Shown here one piece after another: positions 1-7,643 of a DNA stretch of 64,000 bases. Source of the stretch: Cytobacillus sp. FSL H8-0458 (GTDB lineage: Bacteria > Bacillota > Bacilli > Bacillales > Cytobacillaceae); the NCBI RefSeq assembly GCF_038002165.1, contig NZ_JBBOBR010000001.1, positions 1,364,001 through 1,428,000 on the forward strand, read 5' to 3'. The notes beneath the pieces were generated by a model. It did not search any database. It was not told the DNA's origin and worked only from the letters and a program-made list of their open reading frames with translations. Each line of letters begins with the position of its first letter. The first letter of the stretch is position 1. The position numbers and the translations under genes were made by a program.

Positions 1-891
1 GTTAACTGTTCTTATACAGCACTGGTCTCTGCCGTACGAACGATTTTCCTTGCGATTACAAATCCTTCGCAAGATGCGAATGATGGAGTTTTCCGCCCAT
101 TAGAAGTTATTACGGATAAGGGATCTGTTCTTTCGGCCGAACGTCCTGCACCTGTGTCAATCTATTGGGAGAGTATGCTGGCAGGAGCAGATCTGATATG
201 GAAAGCTCTTGCTCCTGTTGTTCCCCATAGGCTTAATGCGGGACATTTATTATCTGTTTGTTCAGTTGTCTTATCAGGGCAGCATCAGGATACAAACGAA
301 CCTTTCTTAATTGTTGAACCATCAGTTGGAGGCTGGGGTGCTTCTGAAGGTCAGGACGGTGCCAGAGGACAATTCTGTATTGGTGATGGAGAAACCTATA
401 ATGTCCCGGTGGAAGTTGCAGAAACAAGGTATGGTGTAATGGTTGACGAGTACAGCCTTCATACAGATGGTGCTGGAGCAGGGGAATATCTAGGCGGTTC
501 TGGTGTCATTCGTTCCTATAAAGCTTTAAGTGATAACCAAATGGTGTCCGTAACATTTGGACGTAATAAGTTTGTTCCTTGGGGAATGAAGGATGGCGAA
601 GACGGTTCAGCGAATGAGGTGTATATTGAAAAAGCCGACGGGGATGTAGATGGTCCATTTGGAATATATCCTAGGTATCCGCTGAATAAAGGTGATGTCG
701 TTAAATTAGTAACCGCTACAGGCGGCGGCTATGGAGACCCATATAAACGCCCTGCAGATCAAGTAGCCCAGGATGTGAAAAATGGCTATATCACTGCTGC
801 ACAGGCAAATGAAAGCTTTGGGGTAATAGTAAATGAGAAAACATATGAAGTTGAAGGTTTAACAGAAGAGCGTCAGCGGAGGGGGAAATAA
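1..891 (+). CDS. Hydantoinase B/oxoprolinase family subunit, C-terminal part
   Basis: The open frame enters from the left edge, so the 5' end lies outside the window; about 296 residues are visible. Seen: a PSVGGWGA segment, an EYLGGSG segment, and the family's typical C-terminal GGGYGDPYKRP. In the family this subunit works with an HyuA-type partner in ATP-dependent opening of hydantoins, 5-oxoproline or related cyclic amides in the cytoplasm; the HyuA gene would be expected upstream, off the window. A cupin gene follows after 1 base and an NCS1 permease after that, which suggests a small catabolic unit. The substrate cannot be told. An internal ATG at 154 is not the true start, because coding similarity continues to base 1. 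Confidence 0.88.
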   Translation, partial: VNCSYTALVSAVRTIFLAITNPSQDANDGVFRPLEVITDKGSVLSAERPAPVSIYWESMLAGADLIWKALAPVVPHRLNAGHLLSVCSVVLSGQHQDTNEPFLIVEPSVGGWGASEGQDGARGQFCIGDGETYNVPVEVAETRYGVMVDEYSLHTDGAGAGEYLGGSGVIRSYKALSDNQMVSVTFGRNKFVPWGMKDGEDGSANEVYIEKADGDVDGPFGIYPRYPLNKGDVVKLVTATGGGYGDPYKRPADQVAQDVKNGYITAAQANESFGVIVNEKTYEVEGLTEERQRRGK

Positions 892-892
892 A

Positions 893-1222
893 GTGGAGGT
901 ATTAAATATAGAGAAAATCAAGGCCGATCCAAATGCGGCCGTTCCACTTAAAACGGTATTTTCACAAAAAGCTCTGGCTGGAGACATGAAAGTGGGTACA
1001 GTTGTTATTCCACCGGGAAAGCGAGTTCCTCTGACTGGTGTTTCGAACCATAGAGAGAATGAGTATTCCATTATCGTAAAAGGTTCCATTGTAACAGAAA
1101 CCAATGGAAAAACGTATCGGGTGTCAAGTGGGGAAGCAACTTATATTCCTGCCGGCCAAGAGCATATTGCCTATAATGACAGTGACGAGGATTGTGAAAT
1201 TGTTTGGGTGCTGGTTGGTTAG
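893..1222 (+). CDS. Cupin-domain protein
   Basis: A 109-aa single-domain protein. The GTG start at 893 follows a GGAGGGGGA ribosome site inside the end of the preceding gene, so the two are almost certainly co-transcribed. Seen: the cupin pattern with PPGKRVPLTGVSNHRENEYSI in the first motif region and PAGQEHIAYND in the second, giving likely metal-binding His/Glu positions. Small cupins near hydantoinase or amidohydrolase genes are usually isomerases, ureidoglycolate-type enzymes or ligand sensors. Which applies here is unknown. A strong terminator follows directly. Confidence 0.8.
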   Translation: MEVLNIEKIKADPNAAVPLKTVFSQKALAGDMKVGTVVIPPGKRVPLTGVSNHRENEYSIIVKGSIVTETNGKTYRVSSGEATYIPAGQEHIAYNDSDEDCEIVWVLVG

Positions 1223-1235
1223 CATCATTCACCAT

Positions 1236-1263
1236 AAAGACCTTGCTTGGGCAAGGTCTTTAT
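1236..1263 (+). terminator. Rho-independent terminator after cupin gene
   Basis: Perfect 11-bp stem (AAAGACCTTGC with GCAAGGTCTTT) around a 4-base TTGG loop, followed by a short T/A tract. It closes the hydantoinase-cupin unit. Confidence 0.85.
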
Positions 1264-1317
1264 TATAAAAGGATTTTACAGAATATTCCGATATAAAATT
1301 GAAGGAGTTGAATAGAA

Positions 1318-2667
1318 ATGGAAGATGTGTCTCTAAGGAAAAGCAGTGGAAAAGATGAAGCTCTTGCTTCTGTGCCAATGAATGAGAGGCAGCACTGGAT
1401 TTCACCCGCTGTTATATTTGGGGGGCTGGAATTTACAATTCCGGTATTAATGGTAGGTGCCACGTTAACAGCCAGTTTTGGACTTGGAAAGCTATTTTGG
1501 ATCTTGGCAGCAGCTCTCTTTGTCTTCCAATGGATCGGGAATGCCCTCGCAGGCTATATTGGGGCTAAAACTGGCCGGTCCTCTTCCGTAATTGCCAGAA
1601 CCAGCTTTGGTTCAACCCAGGCACGGTTTATCGTAGGATTGACGATCTTTATCGTTTCAATGGGCTGGTGGGCTTTGCAGACGGCAGTTGCCGGAAATGC
1701 CATTTCAGCAATGTTTGGAATTGACTATAAGACGCAGTGGTTCCTTTGGGCACTCGTAACAATCATAGCTGGTCTGCTATTTGCACTTCCGTCCATTATT
1801 GGCTACTCATCTATGAAATGGACTGATTACTTAGCTGTCCCTGCTGGCCTTCTTTTAATTGCGGGCGGTATCTTCTATGCTTTAAAAAATATCGGCTGGG
1901 AAAAGATCTCATCCTGGAACCCTGAACCGCAAATGACTTTTCTTGCTGCCGTTAGTTTAGTCATCGGTATTAACGTTTCTCAATGGGTTATTGCCTCCGA
2001 TTATACTCGCTATGCAAAACCGAAAGTAAAAGACAACGTACTCATTCCACTAGGAATCATTGCAGTAGGTTTCCCGCTATTCTATGTTGGAGCCATTATG
2101 TCCATAGGAGTAGGCGATGCTGATATTGTCAATGTCATGATGAATTTAGGTTTCCCGATCTGGGGCTTTCTCATTTTATGGTTAGCAACCTGGACGAGTC
2201 AATTAGTAAATAATTATAGTATGGGCTTGGCTTTAGCTAACATGCTAAATGTAAACTCTAATAAGGGAAGAGCACTTCTTACATTAGCTGGTACTATTGT
2301 TTCCATCGGAATAGCCTTGGCGGGGATCCTTGATTATTTTATGGACTTTTTATATATGACTGCTTTAATCTATCCAGCCATAGCTGGTGTTATGATGGCT
2401 GACTTCTTCTTTATAAGAAAACAGCAGTGGGTCGACAACAAAGGATGGAACTGGATGGCAACCATCGCATTAGCAGTAGGAACTCTGGTTGGATACTTCA
2501 CACAATACGTGTATTCATTTGGATTGCCTGCCGTTCAATCCATTGTTGCTGCAGGAATTGTGTATATGATTGCTATGAAAGTTAAAGCAAGAATTGCACC
2601 TGATCACTTTACAGAGATTACTAACCAATCAGAACTTATTACTTCTGATAATTTAAAAGCTCAGTAA
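1318..2667 (+). CDS. NCS1-family purine/cytosine-type permease
   Basis: A 449-aa integral membrane protein with about 12 hydrophobic segments. The ATG follows GAAGGAG. Seen: the N-terminal family region with RQHWISPAVIFGGLEF, a glycine-rich first helix, SSSVIARTSFG in helix 2-3, and a QWVIASDYTRYAKP segment typical of CodB/NCS1 nucleobase-cation symporters. The family imports cytosine, purines, allantoin or hydantoins with H+ or Na+. Its place just downstream of the hydantoinase gene favours a cyclic ureide or hydantoin as substrate (inference). A separate terminator lies between it and the cupin gene, so it probably has its own promoter. Confidence 0.88.
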   Translation: MEDVSLRKSSGKDEALASVPMNERQHWISPAVIFGGLEFTIPVLMVGATLTASFGLGKLFWILAAALFVFQWIGNALAGYIGAKTGRSSSVIARTSFGSTQARFIVGLTIFIVSMGWWALQTAVAGNAISAMFGIDYKTQWFLWALVTIIAGLLFALPSIIGYSSMKWTDYLAVPAGLLLIAGGIFYALKNIGWEKISSWNPEPQMTFLAAVSLVIGINVSQWVIASDYTRYAKPKVKDNVLIPLGIIAVGFPLFYVGAIMSIGVGDADIVNVMMNLGFPIWGFLILWLATWTSQLVNNYSMGLALANMLNVNSNKGRALLTLAGTIVSIGIALAGILDYFMDFLYMTALIYPAIAGVMMADFFFIRKQQWVDNKGWNWMATIALAVGTLVGYFTQYVYSFGLPAVQSIVAAGIVYMIAMKVKARIAPDHFTEITNQSELITSDNLKAQ

Positions 2668-2711
2668 ATGAAGAAGCTGGAATAATGTTTTTTGAGAAAC
2701 TATAATACATG

Positions 2712-2747
2712 CAGCGTCAGACCTAAATAGGGTCCGACGCTTTTTTT
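2712..2747 (+). terminator. Terminator after NCS1 permease
   Basis: Stem AGCGTCAGACC / GGTCCGACGCT with one mismatch and a 7-base loop, followed by seven T residues. Confidence 0.85.
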
Positions 2748-2814
2748 ATGAGTTGTTTTAGAATCAAAAGGATGTGGAAGAGTTATAAAAATCCAAAAAG
2801 GAAGTGTGATACTA

Positions 2815-3369
2815 GTGTCTAGAAAGAGAACACTTTCAGATGAAACTAAGATAAGTGGAACTGATAAAACATTAATCGATTTCTGGAACTGGGGATTTTC
2901 TGATTTGCTAAGCAACTCATTAAGAAGAGTATTTGCAGAGTTTTTGGTAGGAAGTGCTCTAGACAGTCTAAATCAGTCAAGAATCGAGTTGGATGCTTAT
3001 GATTTAATTTATCGAGGGAAAAAGATTGAAGTAAAATCTGCAGCATATGTATAGACCTGGCATACTGACACATTTTCAAAAATCAGTTTTAACATTGGGG
3101 CAAAAAGAGAATATAGTTATACAACTAGGAAGTATAGTACAGAGATTAGAAGACACGCTGACGTTTACATCTTTTGTTTATTGAAGGAACAAGATATTGA
3201 TACTCTAGATCCATTGAATGTGAGTCATTGGGAGTTTTATATTGTCCCGACTACAATCTTAGATGAGCGTTTTCCGACTCAAAAAACAATTAGTCTATCT
3301 TCTTTAAGTAAAATAGCAAAGCCGGTTAGATATTGTGAAATAAAGCCAAAGATAGATGAAATTATTTAA
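2815..3369 (+). pseudogene. Nuclease-like gene interrupted by one in-frame amber codon
   Basis: One reading frame runs from GTG 2815 (AAGGAAG upstream; GTG 2806 is the alternative) to TAA at 3369. It is broken only by TAG at 3052-3054. The protein reads on in the same frame after the stop, so this is a nonsense mutation (CAG to TAG fits), not a frameshift. Read through, it gives about 184 aa. Residues before the stop include YDLIYRGKKIEVKSA, which resembles the D...ExK half of a PD-(D/E)xK nuclease fold. After the stop come RRHADVYIFCLLK and NVSHWEFYIVPT. I cannot name a family; the nuclease reading is inference from the motif. It is a lone gene. Suppression or a re-start at TTG 3181 is possible but unlikely. 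Confidence 0.6.
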
Positions 3370-3399
3370 ATATTCAATAGTGTAATGAAAATAAACATA

Positions 3400-3442
3400 G
3401 GGACGGTTCTGGCGATTCAACCTGATACGCCGGAACCGTCCC
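3400..3442. repeat. Dispersed hairpin repeat, family A, copy 1
   Basis: GGGACGGTTC pairs with GAACCGTCCC, and an inner GGCG pairs with CGCC, giving a nearly continuous long hairpin. Related copies lie at 28661-28702, 33836-33878 and 34981-35022, and copies 1, 3 and 4 are preceded by an AATAAACATAG-like stretch. Confidence 0.85.
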
Positions 3443-3513
3443 AATTGTTTTTTACCAGCTAAAAAAAGGCGAGTCTTTTTTGTATTTGAAGCCTGCTTCT
3501 GAAGAAATCAAAC

Positions 3514-3566
3514 TGAGTGCCTGTCCCCATGTTCAGTAAAGCTTTACCATGCTAGGAGACAGGCAG
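3514..3566. repeat. GCCTGTCCC-type dispersed repeat with matching arm
   Basis: CTGAGTGCCTGTCCCC is followed about 30 bases later by GGAGACAGGCAG, so the element can fold. The same core (TGAGTGCCTGTCCCTCAGT) recurs at 4909 and 19721, and a hairpin form occurs at 48613. Confidence 0.6.
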
Positions 3567-3604
3567 TTATTATCTGTATCTTTTTTTTCAAAAAAAATAA
3601 GGTT

Positions 3605-3693
3605 GGTTGATTGGAACGTAAGGTGCGAGACTCCAGCGGGAGGCTCACCGCCCGCCCCGCGGTTCGCTAAGCATCCTGGAGCGGAAATCAACC
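3605..3693. repeat. Bacillaceae 'GGTGCGAGACTCC' structured intergenic repeat
   Basis: Bounded by GGTTGATT and its complement AATCAACC, with internal AAGGTGCGAGACTCC, AGGCTCACCGCCCGCCCCGCGG and GGAGCGGAAATC blocks. I recognise these blocks from a GC-rich repeat common between genes in many Bacillaceae. This copy looks shortened in the middle compared with longer copies I recall. Confidence 0.6.
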
Positions 3694-3992
3694 TCTCATC
3701 ACTCTTTTTTTAAAAAATCACAGGATCATAAAAAACAACAATCTTTTAGCAAAGAGCCAACTTCAAAAAAGAGCTGCCGCTTATTCGAGTAGCTCTTTCT
3801 CGTATACATTCCACTTGAAGAAGTGTCTGTCTGGCCATTCCATTGAAAGGGCTGGCACCAAGATTTCAGCATTACTCCATGTTTAACTATCCCATAAACC
3901 AAAATAAATAACTTTATAAAAAATAAAAATATGCTTTTAAATCCAAAACAATAAGTCTATTATAGTTATTAAAATTAAAAAAGGAGATTCAT

Positions 3993-4892
3993 ATGAATTC
4001 AACTATTCAAGATCAACTTCAAGTATTTAGAGAGAGTCAAAAAAACAGGGGGCGGCTGCTTATCAATTGTCCTGATCAACCGGGTATTGTGGCTGCTGTA
4101 TCCAAGTTTCTGTTCCAGCATGATGCTAATATTATTGAATCGAGTCAATATTCGACAAATCCAGAGGGTGGCACCTTTTTTATACGAATCGAGTTTGAAT
4201 GTCCTTGTTTACAGTCGAAGGAAGAAAAGTTGAAGAGTCAATTTAAGGAAATCGCAGAAACATTTTCAATGGAATGGAAATTAGCATTTGTTTATGAATT
4301 GAAGAAGACAGCTATTTTCGTATCAAAAGAACTTCATTGTTTACGTGAGCTGTTATGGGAATGGCAAAGTGGTGATTTGCTTACCGACATCGCTCTTATT
4401 GTGAGCAATCACGAGGAAGCAAGACAAATTGCAGAATCCTTGCATATTCCATTCTTTTACATACCAGCAAGTAAAGAAAATAGAGAGGAAGTTGAAGAAA
4501 GACAGCTGCAGCTTTTAAAAGAATTTGATATTGACTTAATCATCTTAGCAAGATATATGCAAATTTTGACGCCAGCCTTTGTTGGTGCTCATCCTTTCAA
4601 AATCATTAATATTCATCACTCTTTCCTTCCTGCATTTGTTGGTGCGAAGCCATATGATCGAGCCCATCAGCGCGGGGTAAAAATAATTGGGGCAACGTCT
4701 CATTATGTTACAAACGATCTTGACGAAGGACCAATCATTGAACAAGATATCAAGCGTGTTGACCACCGGGATCATATAGATGATCTAAAAAAGAGCGGAC
4801 GTTCTATTGAACGAAGTGTTCTTGCCAGAGCGGTTAAATGGCATTTAGAAGACCGGATTATTGTTCATGAAAACAAAACAATTGTTTTTTAA
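3993..4892 (+). CDS. purU: Formyltetrahydrofolate deformylase
   Basis: A 299-aa protein of normal family length; ATG after AAAAAAGGAG. Seen: an N-terminal ACT domain (about residues 18-100, beginning LLINCPDQPGIVAAVSKF) and a C-terminal formyl-transferase-type domain with LARYMQIL, the INIHHSFLPAF signature, and TSHYVTNDLDEGPIIEQD carrying the catalytic Asp. PurU hydrolyses 10-formyl-THF to formate and THF, balancing one-carbon pools and supplying formate for purine synthesis. It appears monocistronic between repeat-rich spacers. An IS3-family remnant begins about 55 bp after its stop. Confidence 0.96.
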   Translation: MNSTIQDQLQVFRESQKNRGRLLINCPDQPGIVAAVSKFLFQHDANIIESSQYSTNPEGGTFFIRIEFECPCLQSKEEKLKSQFKEIAETFSMEWKLAFVYELKKTAIFVSKELHCLRELLWEWQSGDLLTDIALIVSNHEEARQIAESLHIPFFYIPASKENREEVEERQLQLLKEFDIDLIILARYMQILTPAFVGAHPFKIINIHHSFLPAFVGAKPYDRAHQRGVKIIGATSHYVTNDLDEGPIIEQDIKRVDHRDHIDDLKKSGRSIERSVLARAVKWHLEDRIIVHENKTIVF

Positions 4893-4908
4893 GGAAAAGG
4901 AGCGGTAA

Positions 4909-4927
4909 TGAGTGCCTGTCCCTCAGT
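4909..4927. repeat. GCCTGTCCC-type repeat, second copy
   Basis: The 19-base core TGAGTGCCTGTCCCTCAGT is identical to the copy at 19721-19739. Confidence 0.6.
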
Positions 4928-4946
4928 TTAGTAATGTATTTTCTTG

Positions 4947-5046
4947 TGATCTGCCCCCTGTCAAGTAGACAGTGGAAATAATAAAAAAGCCTTAGGCAGC
5001 TTTAGCTCTATATCCCATAGGGCTAAGGCCTTTTAAGTGTTTTTTG
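4947..5046 (-). mobile_element. IS3-family insertion sequence remnant (transposase C-terminus and one end)
   Basis: On the minus strand the end of a transposase reading frame is visible (KKHLKGLSPMGYRAKAA then stop), the usual closing motif of IS3/IS150-group OrfB proteins (family knowledge). Downstream on that strand comes TGTCTACTTGACAGGGGGCAGA, which fits the IS150-type terminal inverted repeat. The rest of the element is missing, so only about 100 bp at one end survive. A DinB-type relic begins right where the element stops, which suggests insertion into that gene followed by deletion. Confidence 0.7.
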
Positions 5047-5049
5047 TTT

Positions 5050-5286
5050 ACTGCTGAAGATTTTACCGAAATGTAATGGGAAGAACTTGTACGACGATTA
5101 GAATAGGGATTAGCTTAGAGGCAAAATGAGATTGAGGCAGCCACGGAATCAAAATTGCATGAACAAATCCCCGATTTTCCTTTAGATGCGCTTTGGTGGG
5201 GGGGAGTTATCAGACATAACACTTATCAAATTGGACAGGTCATCTATATTCGAAAAGTCCAGGGTTCCAGGCAAAGTAAAGAGTAG
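5050..5286 (+). pseudogene. DinB-superfamily relic, C-terminal part
   Basis: In frame 1 the sequence reads as the C-terminal half of a DinB-like protein: EELVRRLE, then an ...IPDFPLDALWW segment, then RHNTYQIGQVIYIRKVQGS and a stop at 5284. The His in RHNTYQIGQ is the position of the family's third metal-ligand His. Three stops interrupt the frame (near 5074, 5104 and 5116) and the 5' half is gone, replaced by the IS3 remnant. It is therefore a dead gene. An intact DinB gene starts 21 bp further on. Confidence 0.7.
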
Positions 5287-5307
5287 AAAGAAAAGAGGAC
5301 GGATACA

Positions 5308-5796
5308 GTGGAGCGGAAGGAATACGAATGGGTCAAAGAGAATCAAGAAGTGCTTTTGGACTTTTGCAGTAAAATGGATCCAAAAGATTTTACGTGTGAA
5401 ATGGGATTCGGCTGGCAGAGTGTGCGTGACATACTTGTTCATGTAGCGAATTGTTATCATGGCTGGCTAGGATCATTTGTTTTATTAAAAACGAAGAAGC
5501 CTATCACGCCTAGAGAAAACATTCCGACAATCGGCATCGAGGAAATCAGGACACTTTTTGAACAAGCAGATGCTTATGTGTATGAAGTTTTTGAGTCATT
5601 TTCTCGAAAAATGGATGAGTCAATCGTGCAGCCTATTCCTTGGAGAGAATCAACTGAGGAGATTTCAATGACTCCTCGAAAACTGTTCATGCATACTGTC
5701 ACTCACGAATACCATCACAAAGGACAGATTATGGCGATGGCCCGCCAGTTGGGGTATGAACCGCCAAATACAGATGTTCTGGGGACGAGAGACTAG
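5308..5796 (+). CDS. DinB-family protein
   Basis: 162 aa, the usual length for the DinB/YfiT four-helix fold. GTG start after an AGAGGACGG site. Seen: a first conserved His in LVHVANCYHGW, and a C-terminal THEYHHKGQI motif carrying the second and third metal-ligand His. Members include thiol-dependent S-transferases of the bacillithiol type (established), but the substrate here is unknown. It lies next to a DinB relic and converges with a further DinB gene, so this spot holds three family members that are not close copies of each other. Confidence 0.85.
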   Translation: MERKEYEWVKENQEVLLDFCSKMDPKDFTCEMGFGWQSVRDILVHVANCYHGWLGSFVLLKTKKPITPRENIPTIGIEEIRTLFEQADAYVYEVFESFSRKMDESIVQPIPWRESTEEISMTPRKLFMHTVTHEYHHKGQIMAMARQLGYEPPNTDVLGTRD

Positions 5797-5807
5797 ATAT
5801 AGATAAG

Positions 5808-5853
5808 AAAGGATGCCCTATGGTGCTGTTCGTAATATCAATGGGCACCCTTT
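5808..5853. terminator. Hairpin between convergent DinB genes
   Basis: AAAGGATGCCC pairs with GGGCACCCTTT (one mismatch) across a loop of about 24 bases. The position fits a shared, two-way terminator. Confidence 0.5.
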
Positions 5854-5892
5854 GTAACTTTTAAGATTAAAATTAAAATAATCTTTCCTATT

Positions 5893-6363
5893 TTAGTTCT
5901 TTACTCCCGTATGCTGAATAACCCGTTCCATCGCTTGAATATGCCCCAAATGGTTTGCCTCATGAAACAACGCAAATTCAGCTAATTCACCAAAGGTTTC
6001 AAGCCCCAAAAATGGTTTAGCCAGCTTTTCATTTAACCGTTCAGCTGGAATTTGCTGGATTCGGACCAATTGATCCTTCAGCTGTATAATGAGCTCATCT
6101 GTTTCAGGTATATCACCTTTCCAATCAGCCGGCTTTGTACCATTCCCAAATAATTCAATATAGTTTGCAGGGATATGGGTCGTTTTGCGGGGAAAGCCGA
6201 AAATAAACTGTTCACAGACCGTTAATACATGGCCAATATGCCAATGGATCGTGTTGTTAAAACCGTCTGGCTGTATACTTGCTACATCCTTTGATACTGA
6301 CTCGATCTTTTTGATAAAATAACCTCTTGTCTTCTCAAACTGTTTAAACACTAGTTCATTCAT
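5893..6363 (-). CDS. DinB-family protein
   Basis: 156 aa from ATG 6363, chosen because GGAAGGGGAG lies at the right distance; a longer TTG reading from 6381 would overlap this ribosome site. Seen: HWHIGHVL (first His cluster, residues about 42-48) and FHEANHLGHIQAMERV near the C-terminus, the usual three-His arrangement of DinB metalloproteins. Function unknown; the fold is consistent with a small thiol transferase or detoxification enzyme. It faces the DinB gene at 5308 tail to tail. Confidence 0.85.
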   Translation of the reverse strand: MNELVFKQFEKTRGYFIKKIESVSKDVASIQPDGFNNTIHWHIGHVLTVCEQFIFGFPRKTTHIPANYIELFGNGTKPADWKGDIPETDELIIQLKDQLVRIQQIPAERLNEKLAKPFLGLETFGELAEFALFHEANHLGHIQAMERVIQHTGVKN

Positions 6364-6631
6364 TCTTTTCTCCCCTTCCAAATATTCTCATCTGTTAATA
6401 TACCAAAAATCCGGAAAGATTAAGAGTGTCAATGGACTGAAAAATTGATTATTGTTTTCTTTTATATACGGCGAAGGTTTAGTTTGAAATTAATAAATTT
6501 ATAGTTTGTAAATGGCAGGACATTACATCCAACCAATTATAATGTCACTTACACAACGTTAAGCAAACCAGTAAGCTATTCTTTATTAAGCCGGTTGATG
6601 AAATCTGTGGGGAACATAAACCGATTCCTAT

Positions 6632-6847
6632 ACATCATTATCCGTAATCAAGGAATTAAAATTGGATCAGGATGTCGTCAATGTGAATGGTGGAGCAATC
6701 GCTCTGGGACATCCAGTTGGAACAAGTGGAGCCCGAATTAGTTATTCTCTGGTGACGGAGATGAATGAAGGGAATGTGAAATATGGTCTTGCGTCACTTT
6801 GTATCGGCGGTGGGCAAGGAATTGCGCTATTACTGGAAAAACCTTAG
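6632..6847 (+). pseudogene. Thiolase (acetyl-CoA acetyltransferase) C-terminal relic
   Basis: About 70 residues match the C-terminal end of thiolases: [20 protein letters not shown], carrying the His of the GHP motif, and [15 protein letters not shown], the region of the second active-site Cys. A full thiolase is about 390 aa, and nothing upstream reads as the N-terminal domains. The frame can be followed back to about 6632. It is a truncated remnant of fatty-acid or acetoacetyl-CoA metabolism; a hairpin terminator still follows. Confidence 0.75.
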
Positions 6848-6895
6848 AATACAAACTTTATTGGTCAAATACACAGTGTGAGAATGAGAAAAGGA

Positions 6896-6922
6896 AAGCA
6901 GCCCCGGGAGGCTGCTTTTTGT
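6896..6922 (+). terminator. Terminator after thiolase relic
   Basis: AAAGCAGCC pairs with GGCTGCTTT around a 6-base loop, followed by further T residues. It could also serve the convergent gene ending at 6973. Confidence 0.75.
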
Positions 6923-6972
6923 GTGGAAGGGTTTTTCAATTTAAGATTTCAGTGTCAATCATAGAAATGCAT

Positions 6973-7530
6973 TTATTCTGCCGGATAAAATAAAATCATA
7001 CTGACACGTGCCAATGATTTCCCTGAATTATGATAGGTATGCGGTCTATCCGCTTTGAATCTGATGGAGTCACCGCTTTTTAAGGTATATTCATCGTTAT
7101 TCACCCGTATGGTTATTTCTCCGTCAAAGACCACGATCAGCTCTTCGGTTCCATCGATATGCGGTTCAGCGCTAAGGTATCCTCCTTTGTCAATTTCGAC
7201 GGTATACACTTCGAACCGCTTATCGTTTTCGAAAGGAAAGTAAGGGTATACCCGATACCTGTCATGATCCTCTGATAATGTCTGTATTTCCTTCTTTAAA
7301 ACAACTTGAGTATCCGGCTGAGGATGATTAATCAGGGAGGTAAAAGAGATCTTTAGTCCATTTGCAATCTTCCAGATGGTTGTGATCGTAGGGCTTGAGT
7401 CCCCCCGTTCAATTTGGCCGATCATCGTTTTGCTTACTCCCGTTAATTCGGCCACCTTCTCTAAACTTAATTTTTTATTTTCCCGGTATGCTTTTAAATT
7501 TTTCGCAAGAATTAAATGGATTTCCTCCAT
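6973..7530 (-). CDS. XRE-family regulator with C-terminal cupin sensor
   Basis: 185 aa. Residues about 8-62 form a helix-turn-helix (KNLKAYRENKKLSLEKVAELTGVSKTMIGQIERGDSSPTI). Residues about 110-183 form a cupin domain (EPHIDGTEELIVVFDG, then FKADRPHTYHNSG). Proteins of this build are small-molecule-sensing repressors or activators. The gene diverges from a LysE-type exporter with 113 bp between them, and that gap carries repeated TGTACAnTATAA-like sites. Control of the exporter and of itself is the natural reading (inference). Confidence 0.92.
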   Translation of the reverse strand: MEEIHLILAKNLKAYRENKKLSLEKVAELTGVSKTMIGQIERGDSSPTITTIWKIANGLKISFTSLINHPQPDTQVVLKKEIQTLSEDHDRYRVYPYFPFENDKRFEVYTVEIDKGGYLSAEPHIDGTEELIVVFDGEITIRVNNDEYTLKSGDSIRFKADRPHTYHNSGKSLARVSMILFYPAE

Positions 7531-7544
7531 ACCTGCATTCCTTT

Positions 7545-7625
7545 CGTCTGTACAATATAACGCCCATAATATACAATATATAGTAAATCGCTTTATTGTC
7601 TTTTTTGTACATTATAACATACATA
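7545..7625. promoter_or_regulatory. Shared control region with repeated TGTACAATATAA-like sites
   Basis: The divergent gap contains TGTACAATATAAC, ATATACAATATATAG and TTGTACATTATAAC within about 75 bp. The repeated core suggests operator sites for the adjacent XRE-cupin regulator; which bases are contacted is unknown. Confidence 0.5.
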
Positions 7626-7643
7626 CAAAGGAGGAAAGCAGCT

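Larger units (their letters stand above)
3370..3992. other. Gene-free stretch made of repeats and hairpins
   Basis: Holds the family A hairpin, the GCCTGTCCC repeat, the GGTGCGAGACTCC element and one more hairpin (AAAAGAGCT at 3767 with AGCTCTTT at 3791). No credible coding frame was seen. It separates the broken nuclease-like gene from purU. Confidence 0.6.

Noticed and set aside
3181..3369. Separate small gene starting at TTG 3181
   Set aside because: It is the same-frame continuation of the gene broken by the amber codon at 3052.
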